Source: Cephalotrichum gorgonifer (Eukaryota; Ascomycota; Sordariomycetes; Microascales; Microascaceae). Taken from it: a stretch of DNA of 64,000 bases. Under the pieces are notes generated by a model. The model was not told the DNA's origin and did not search any database. It was given only the letters and a program-made list of their open reading frames with translations. Location of the stretch: positions 1 to 64,000 of the forward strand of contig ONZQ02000002.1 in the NCBI GenBank assembly GCA_900312665.1, read 5' to 3'. This document shows, one piece after another, positions 56,840 through 64,000 of this stretch. Positions within the stretch are counted from its first letter, which is position 1. Each line of letters starts with the position of its first letter. Position numbers and translations under genes: made by a program.

Positions 56840-57578
56840 NGAGAGAGAGAGGGGAGAGAATCGGGGTTTGGGAGAGGGTGGCATCCATCGGGTAACAATA
56901 ATTGCAGATAAGTGGTCGTGAGTGTGGAAAACAAGTCCACGTGGCTTTGGCTCGATGCGAGTCATCGAGTTTTCGACTGGATTGCAATGGTTCCTCGTTT
57001 GTCGAAGCCTATTCATATGCTGGGCTGTCCGTATCTGGAAAATTGGAACCATGTGATCTGAGGCGAATGCGGCCGATGTCGAAATGGGTGACATACAAGG
57101 ATATCCTCATTATCATCATAATACCTGGCATTGCTCCATCGGCGTTCGGCGTTTGCGGGGCTTTTTTTCCCTCTCATTTTTTGCGGGGTAAATAAAAGGT
57201 GGAGCACTCAGCCTACACAAGGTACGTACTCGGACAGAGCTGAACACGATCCACACTTGTACCTTGAGTCCTCGTGGTGGTGGCGAAACCTGACCGCCTC
57301 CTCCCTCCCTCCCCCCCTCCCCCCAAAAAAAATCAATGGGCGATCGAAATGCCATAATATCTACCTCGAGTCGATGTCCGTTATTGTGGATAGGGGTTCA
57401 ACATCTGTGGTTTGCCCCGAGATCAACACGGCTGGGCGCATGTGCGGATCGAAGTATAAGTTGATCGGGGAATTATGTCCTATGGCGTCGCCACCCAGAT
57501 AGGCTAGATCTACAGATCTACCGGAAGACGCAGGCGAGGTTGTACAAGTCGTATCTTATCGTACAAGTATATGGGAAT
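54015..57578. other. Long region between the WOPR gene and TDP1
   Basis: About 3.5 kb with no gene I can support. Both neighbours are on the minus strand, so this is the WOPR promoter and the TDP1 3' side. It holds purine-rich tracts (ggaaggggaagggg at about 54810), a 16-bp direct repeat around 56393-56430, and a GA microsatellite with a gap. Frames across the gap are artefacts of N and GA repeats. The frame 54666-55079 has no recognisable family. Confidence 0.5.
56421..56859. repeat. GA microsatellite interrupted by an assembly gap (N 56466-56791)
   Basis: GA repeats run to about 56456, then 326 unknown bases (56466-56791), then GA repeats again to about 56851 with one N at 56840. The gap is flanked by the same repeat on both sides, so the assembler probably failed in a long GA tract; its true length is unknown. 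Confidence 0.95.
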
Positions 57579-60052
57579 CTAGAAATGCATGCCGTGCTGG
57601 AAAAACCACGGCTGTGCCTCCGGGTTCTGTGAGTACGCCGCCCCAGGTATCCCCATGGGAATTGGGACGTGCCCACGAAAGAGCGTCTCTATACCCAGAG
57701 TCTCACCCGCGTCGGAAAGCGACTGAGGTTGTGGCACCGAGAGGACAACACCGCACTCCCAGTTGCGACAAGACATCCTCGGCAAGTTCGTCGACTTATC
57801 CTTAACAAGACGCCCCCTGGATAGTAGATCCCATGTCAACACGTGTGACTGGGGCCATGTTTCACGAGTCAAGTAGAGGGTGTCCCCCATTACCGGAATA
57901 AAGGAAAGATGGTGGGGAGGGAGGACGTACCATGCGCTCTCCGATAGATTTGCACTTCCGACGTAAGCCCAGCCGAGCGTCGCCCCATCGGACGGAGTGT
58001 GTCGCACGAAGATAGCCTTGCTGTGGAGTAAGAGACCTCGCCGCCTGCATACGCAATCTCTGAAGAGGTTGCGGGGGAACGACGCGGCCTCCCACCACTT
58101 CGATTGAAAGGCAATGGTTCCTGCAGACTGCCTCGCAACACCTTGTTAGTATCGGCAGAGCATTCATGCAACACGCGCACTAAGGTAGAGAACCCGTTCC
58201 TCGAAACGGCTAGGGAGGGACAAACGAAGACGTACCCCGGGCCCACCACGACTGGCGCTAATCGTTTTCTGAGAGGGAAAGTAGACCCGAAAATGGTCTG
58301 TGAGCAAGTCTTCGTCCCTTGTCGGCCTTGATTTAGAACTTCGGACGACCAGCGCATCCGTATTCTGGTATCCGGATTTCCCTGTATGACCCAACTGTGT
58401 CAGTAGGGAAAAGCTAAACCCAAATTGACAGGCTTTGCCGGGCCAGATTCCATACCTTTCAAGGCGGCATAGAATGACGATAGGTACTGCCGGTTCAGAT
58501 TCCCCAGCGATGAGCACTGCGAACAACAGTGAGTGTCAATACCCACATGTATACATACGCAGGCCTTCTCTTCCCGGATGTCCCGCTCCGCCCCATGTCT
58601 CCATCTTAGCACCCACGCCACCGGGGGGATGTTCATACCACGAAATCAACGTCAATCGGCCCACTTGAAGCCAGACCAAGAGTGCTGACCGCCTGGGCCA
58701 AGCCACAATATCCTACAAGCACCCCCCTCATATTAGAGACCCTCCACACGCCTGGAGTGGACCGGTCATACCTGTATATTGCCAATCGTCTCCGGAGTGC
58801 GAGCCGGCGCTGAGTGTCCACTATTAGTCGGGGCGACCTCGGGGAAAGGGGGAAGGGGAGAGGGGACTTCAGCTGAGCATAGCTTGAGACTAGCCGTACA
58901 TGGTGTGGACGAAACCGTAGCGCTTCGTCTCTACGAAGTCGTATTTCTCGAGACTCGATACAAGCTTATCGTCGAGTCCCATTGCTCGTAGAAACCGAAC
59001 AAGTTCCATGCTGAACGGAGTATGCTGAAAAGAAACGCCCTCCTCCAGAGGCGGCAGATCGATCAAAAAGAGCATCTGGAAACCCCGATCAGTCTCTTCA
59101 CCTAGCATGGTTTTCTAGGCGCCGCTTGCATAGCAAATGGAGTTCTTGAGCGCAGTCCTTACGTTCTCGAGCACGCCGGTTTCGCCCCAATCGTAACTCG
59201 TCAAGTTCCCAGAAGGGACGACGATGCGCAGGTAGTCGGGGAACTTCAGAAGCTGAATCTTGGCATGCATTGCGCCAGGGCCGTTCATGGGCGGGAAACA
59301 GAATTTCACGTGGCTTGACGGCACATTGGCCCGCATCTGATCTTTCTGCGTAATCTATCAGCGGCAAGTTATAGCGCGTGGTGCTAGGGGAGGGGTGATG
59401 CGATCCATACGTGCGCCTCGTCCCGAGCATAAGCCACGCAGATGAGCCTCGTCCGCGTGATGTCGATCTTGGAGAGGAGCCAGTCGTCGTCCCACTGGTA
59501 GGACGCGAGAACAGCAAGCTTGAGTAGTTGCTTTTGGAAGACCTCCTCGATTTTGATGTCGTCGCCCTCTCTCTCGCACCTGGAAGCCCACGTTCTTTTC
59601 ACCGCCCCTTTAGGGAATGGGAGAGAACGGGATGATGACGCGGTCGACGATGGGGTGTCCGTGGCGGAGGCCATGGCCCCGACGTCCTGCTTAACTTGTC
59701 TTCGGGTAGCGGTTTCACGAGAGAGCCGAGGTCTCTGGGGGGCGGGGACCTGGTCGGGAGATCCGTCTAGGGGAAGCTTTCTCTTCGCGATCCTAGCTTG
59801 GCGCTCCTCCTCCATCTTCTTCCGGTCGAGAACCACCGACCCAAACGTAGCCAAACCAGGGGTGACGACGGGCGCTTCCTTCGGCTTGGAATGTGTCTCT
59901 GGGAATTTGGTGGGCTGTTCTGGCGCATTGGCAGGCGGCGCTGTGGATGCAGCTACGTCTTGTAGTGACATCGCGATCGCTCGCTTCAGGTCTTCGTCTT
60001 CGTCATCACTCGAAGAGGCGAGATCGATTATCTCCGGTTTTGAAGACACCAT
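57579..60052 (-). CDS. TDP1: Tyrosyl-DNA phosphodiesterase Tdp1 with N-terminal UIM
   Basis: Nine exons: 60052-59411, 59345-59163, 59075-58900, 58809-58772, 58712-58639, 58516-58456, 58381-58236, 58127-57931, 57816-57579; CDS 1755 nt, 584 residues; all phases close. Both phospholipase-D-type HxK motifs are present: MNGPGAMHAKIQLLKF and GLLLHSKAIFVRHTP, with the associated GNLTSYDWGETGVLEN and WAYVGSANLSESAWGRL. The ending CRNWECGVVL...PWFF is typical. Tdp1 removes topoisomerase I peptides and other adducts from DNA 3' ends. Near the N-terminus, DEDEDLKRAIAMSLQD is a ubiquitin-interacting motif. The acceptor choices at exon 4 (gacactcag) and exon 8 (gcgaggcag) were set by frame and family match. 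Confidence 0.93.
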
Positions 60053-60762
60053 ATTGTATCACTTCTGCCTTGGCTTAGGCCCCACACGTAAAAAATGGAA
60101 AGCAGAATAAGTACTGGGGTTATAATAATAGTGACACTTTTCTCCCAGCCTGTTCGCATGCGCGAGCCGTAAAACCGATCTGGGGGAAGACCAACCTTTG
60201 AGCACGCGCCATCACGTGATATCGTGATGATTTGGGCTCCAACCTGTCTCCTGGTGACCAGGCAGTCAGGATGGGGGGTAGGACAGAAATTAATAATTAC
60301 ACCGTCACCTGGAGCTATAGATAGGTAATATTCTCATATAATTGAAGTAGGAATTACTATGATAATGTGGAGTGACCCTGTCGTCCGCCTAGAGAAGCCA
60401 GCAGTGTCAATAATGCCCATGAGTAGTCCCTCGCAACTATGCCTGAGCGCTCGCTTGCCTTCGTGCCCTGTGGACGGTGAAGTGCTGTACTGCGAATATG
60501 TCCTCGAGAAAAGCCAAAATGAGGGCTAAATTTGACAACAAAAACACCTGGTATACCAATGCAAGCAAGCCCACCCATATTCTATGAACGTCTCTCAAGT
60601 TGACCTCGGTGGTGTGCTGTATTTACCCACCGCGGGCTATGCATAAGTCTCCGAATGACATGATTGAGAAAATCGTGGTAGGTATACTCATAAAGCCAGC
60701 TCAACTTCTCGGCCCCGGCCTGTCTTGGAGTCACTGTCGTAGGTGAACCGGATGCCTGGCCA
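60053..60762 (-). other. Intergenic, TDP1 promoter and EDC1-like 3' region
   Basis: 710 bp, no gene visible. A short inverted pair (atcacgtgat / atcgtgatgat) occurs at about 60212-60230 and includes a CACGTG E-box. Confidence 0.5.
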
Positions 60763-61929
60763 TTACCGTATGGGCGTTATCGTAGAGTCAAGCTTGAGCA
60801 GCCGACGCAGGTTATTCTCCATGGCGACTATCTCTTCGTCACGGGGACCCTGGTTCTCGGGACAGCTGGGCTGTGGCATGGCCGTAGCTGGAGATGTGGC
60901 CGGTGCTCCTAGCGGGGGACGACTCTTCCCGGGCTCCCCAACATTTGGAGTTCCAAAAAGGTACTTCTTCAGAGCCTCGCTATGATCTTCTGTGACGGCT
61001 AGTTCTGGGCCGGGATTAGGGAAGATTGGTTCCATGTTGCCGCCCTTTGAGGGGGTCGGGACGTTGTTGTTCTTTACTGCACGGATTCGTTCCTGGTACG
61101 GGGTGGAGAACGGTTGGCCGATGGGTTGCCCAAAATGATGACCAAATTCTGGTGTCCGTCCGGCCAGGTCCGAACGCCCATATCGGCTAGGGGATGGCGA
61201 CTGGGGCTCGTGGAATTGAGTGTTGGTGCGTCTGGTTGGGGAGTGAGAGACCGACGACGCCGAGTGGGTATACTTGTGCCGACTGGGATGCGTCAAGGTT
61301 GCACGCCGAGCTTGCTCTCGTTCTTCTCGGTCGGCCTTGAACATGAATTCCAGTGGTGAGTCTCGTGCTGCTGGGGAAGGAGATACGCGAGAGGGTGTGG
61401 GCGTAGAGCTCGCGGCGGCTAGTGGCAGAGAGGTACGAGAAGGTGTGGGCGTAGAGGTTTCTGCCTCTTGTGACGACGCCGGTCGGTCAAACCTGGCGCC
61501 ACCATTGATGGTAGGTGACTCCGTGCCCTTCGAGAAGAAGCTGGGGAGGGGAAGTGACGAAGGGGCAGGCGACGCATGGAACGTGGCGCCGGCATAAGCA
61601 CCCGCAACCCCTGCCTTAGGTATGGTAGATGCATGCGAGGTTTGTCGAGTTGTCCGCGCCGAGTCCGGTGACAGAGGGAGATTCCTCGGGCGAGTCTTGT
61701 CTTTCGCGCCACGTTTGGAGGAAGATTGGTTTGCTACTGTTGATGCAGGAGCAGGCGATGATGATGCGGATTTCTGAGGGGTCTGAGGAAGGCGGGCTTG
61801 GGTAGTATTGGCATTGGTGTTTGACATGTCGTTTTCTGAAGCATAGTTCCTCTGAGGCGTGTGCTTTGCTGCATTGCGCGGGCGTCTCCTGTTAGGCCCA
61901 GGCGCCGGTCGCGGTGACTCGTCTTGCAT
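60763..61929 (-). CDS. EDC1/PNRC-type mRNA-decapping cofactor, disordered protein
   Basis: Intronless part of 388 residues from the ATG at 61929; the frame stays open upstream to 62070 without another ATG, so a small upstream exon is possible. Almost all of it is Ser/Pro/Thr-rich. One motif stands out near residue 140: YAGATFHASPAPSSLPLPSF. This is the Edc1/PNRC short linear motif, in which the LPxPSF part binds the EVH1 domain of Dcp1 and the preceding YAGxxF part activates Dcp2. A charged block (LEFMFKADREEREQARRAT) and a C-terminal helix (EEIVAMENNLRRLLKL) are also seen. The role as decapping activator in P-bodies is inferred from the motif alone. Repeats STPTPSRTS and STPTPSRVS occur in the linker. 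Confidence 0.75.
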   Translation of the reverse strand: MQDESPRPAPGPNRRRPRNAAKHTPQRNYASENDMSNTNANTTQARLPQTPQKSASSSPAPASTVANQSSSKRGAKDKTRPRNLPLSPDSARTTRQTSHASTIPKAGVAGAYAGATFHASPAPSSLPLPSFFSKGTESPTINGGARFDRPASSQEAETSTPTPSRTSLPLAAASSTPTPSRVSPSPAARDSPLEFMFKADREEREQARRATLTHPSRHKYTHSASSVSHSPTRRTNTQFHEPQSPSPSRYGRSDLAGRTPEFGHHFGQPIGQPFSTPYQERIRAVKNNNVPTPSKGGNMEPIFPNPGPELAVTEDHSEALKKYLFGTPNVGEPGKSRPPLGAPATSPATAMPQPSCPENQGPRDEEIVAMENNLRRLLKLDSTITPIR

Positions 61930-62926
61930 GAGGAAGGAGGTGTATTTGAACGTCGGGGTTCTGTTGGGCGCAGGGCACCGAGTCCCTTTTGATGATGACG
62001 CAAGGCTCAAGATTTGGCGGGTGAAGTCTCGCTGTGGCCCCACGTGCAGGGTGCCAGGTGCAACATGCAACGTGGTGAGGGGTTGGAATCGTGCTTTCGT
62101 AAGTTAGCCGCCGTGTGACTTGGAATGATAATATTCCGCTCGGTGGGGATGTCGGAAGCTGAGAAATAACCAAACTCAAATGTCTTGGGTTGGGGAAGGA
62201 GGAAGGTTCCGTTTGGAGCCGCAGCTGAAGTGAGCTTGCTGGGAGGAGGGGCTGGGAAAGCGACGAGGCGGATGGTGGCAAGGAGATTATTAGTCACATT
62301 CATGCCTATGGGGGCTGTACGAGTATTACTGGAAGGCGGCCTCATTCACCATGGACCTTTGGGAAATAAAGTATGAGGTACCTCTGATGCAAGGCGCTTG
62401 AGGCAGGCCCCTTTCCAAATTAGGTGTGAGTACCATGTACCAGTTACCCTACATCTCAAGCCCCACCACCTCCCGCCCCTCAGGAAGCAATGGAACCTGC
62501 TCCTCTGTTGGAGGAAGTCACGCCCCGCCAACACCAATCAAGCAGGCAGTTCGGTCAACACCACCAGCCAAAGAAATAGCACCTTGAGGTCCAGCCCAGG
62601 CAGCGCATCTTAAGCTCTATCGGATGCGGGGGTTTGGTTAGGTGACAACGAAGCGAAGAAAAAAAAGCGCCCAGTAACCGCATTTTATTTTCGAGCCACA
62701 ATCAGTATCGCCGAACGTCCCCAGGTCGCCTCTAGACTGCTTGCTCTCCCCGCCACTATAAGTACCTGTATGGAGCGTCTATTCTTGCACTCGGCCAATG
62801 CGAGCTAACCTGTCCCCCTCGACCCTTAGGAGCCGGAGTCCCTCCACCGTTCTCGAGACCTGCTTGCAGGCATAGATCCCGCGGCCAAATATAACACTCG
62901 CAACCCGAAGGAGGAGCGCCGAAACC
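61930..62926. other. Divergent intergenic region, EDC1-like / RBX1
   Basis: About 1 kb between two divergent starts; no supported gene. The part near 61930-62070 could be coding if the EDC1-like protein has an upstream exon. Confidence 0.5.
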
Positions 62927-63493
<567 letters not shown>

Positions 63494-63797
63494 ACTCAAA
63501 GTCTGCCAAGACACCCTTATGCGACATGGCTAGACCCCTGTTGCAGGCAGTTGACTCCTTCTCTATCCGCGGGCGGTTGGTTGATTGAAGATGACGGAAT
63601 TTTGTCATTGACCTGACAGACCAAAAGATACGTTCATGGTTCACGAAGCGCACAAAACATGATTTTAGTCACTAGGAGCAAGGTTGAACATCTACACGGG
63701 TTTGATGGAGGCCACTCAACCAAGCAGAACAGAGCAATGCAAGGGCGATATGTTCTGGACCCTTTGAAAGACTGCTTTTATTCTCTATATTGCATAA
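63494..63797. other. Convergent intergenic region, RBX1 / SPC1
   Basis: 304 bp of shared 3' sequence; no gene visible. Confidence 0.5.
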
Positions 63798-64000
63798 CTA
63801 AAATCCCGAGCCGGCGGGCAACCACTTGACCGGGTGCTTGTTGAAGAAGGGCCAGGGGGGGACTACCACAACGAAGGTCAGGGCCGTCCCCAGGAGGCCG
63901 ACATACAGCGCTAGCTTGATATCTTGGAGGAGGAAGCCGACAATAAAAGAGATGGCCTTGCGCGTAGACACAAGTTAGCTAAGCTCGGAAAGGCGGTGGT
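63798..64000 (-). CDS. SPC1: Signal peptidase complex subunit Spc1 (partial, cut by window edge)
   Basis: Only the last exon (63956-63798, 53 codons with stop) and part of the preceding intron are in the window; the 5' end lies beyond position 64000. The exon gives AISFIVGFLLQDIKLALYVG, then TALTFVVVVPPWPFFNKHPV and KWLPAGSGF, the second TM segment and conserved PPWPFxNxHPVKWLP ending of Spc1/SPCS1. Spc1 is a small ER membrane subunit of the signal peptidase complex. The intron has a gctaac branch site before a gcaag acceptor. Confidence 0.88.

Noticed and set aside
36400..56860. CRISPR-like or prophage features suggested by the tandem repeats
   Set aside because: The genome is eukaryotic with introns, the repeats are microsatellites without spacer structure, and no phage or Cas genes are present.
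56263..57094. Large frames spanning the N gap
   Set aside because: Made of N and GA-repeat codons; not real.
60213..60232. Inverted repeat with CACGTG as a terminator or attachment site
   Set aside because: A short palindrome of this size is common by chance in 64 kb, and fungal genes do not use hairpin terminators.

Overview
The window is a gene-dense piece of nuclear DNA from a filamentous ascomycete (Pezizomycotina, probably Sordariomycetes; the class is an inference). The reasons are short introns (mostly 50-80 bp) with CTAAC-type branch sites, moderate-to-high GC coding sequence, and a gene set that is single-copy and conserved in moulds: CENP-A, ERMES Mmm1, a WOPR-domain regulator, HAP5/HapE, a Mei2-like protein and Tdp1 with a UIM. 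I found no CRISPR array, intact transposon, tRNA or rRNA gene, and no biosynthetic or defence cluster. Exon models were built by hand. Donor and acceptor sites were located and reading-frame phase was checked through every junction; all multi-exon models close in frame.

Layout. 0-6.5 kb: L-rhamnose mutarotase (-), a 91% AT patch, the ER SUN-domain protein SLP1 (+), and Mei2-like (-, 11 exons). 7.4-16.3 kb: exocyst SEC15 (+), HAP5 (-), rRNA-processing FCF2 (+), mitoribosomal uS10m (+), mitochondrial Trp-tRNA synthetase (+). 16.5-24.8 kb: an importin-13-type karyopherin (-), Xaa-Pro aminopeptidase P (+), FUN14 family (-), CENP-A (-). 25.4-35.5 kb: derlin (+), acireductone dioxygenase (+), an SDR (+), GDP-mannose transporter (+), lysophospholipid acyltransferase ALE1 (+). 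36-51.7 kb: a serine-rich two-TM protein (-), CAAX protease RCE1 (+), MMM1 (-), VPS45 (+), MTO1 (+), cardiolipin synthase (-). 52.9-64 kb: WOPR regulator (-) with a 3.5 kb upstream region that holds an assembly gap in a GA microsatellite, TDP1 (-), an EDC1/PNRC-type decapping cofactor (-), RBX1 (+), and SPC1 cut by the right edge (-).

Most genes are housekeeping and belong to unrelated pathways. Two themes recur without implying an operon: ER membrane and secretion (SLP1, derlin, VRG4, ALE1, RCE1, VPS45, SEC15, SPC1) and mitochondria (uS10m, MSW1, MTO1, CRD1, MMM1, FUN14, perhaps AMPP). I see no clearly new multi-gene system. The most interesting items are an 18-nt exon and a GC-AG intron in the Mei2 RRM, a 14-nt exon in HAP5, a probable dual-start AMPP, a serine-rich membrane protein with four NYxV-type repeats, nested repeats in the WOPR protein, and an easily missed decapping-activator homolog.
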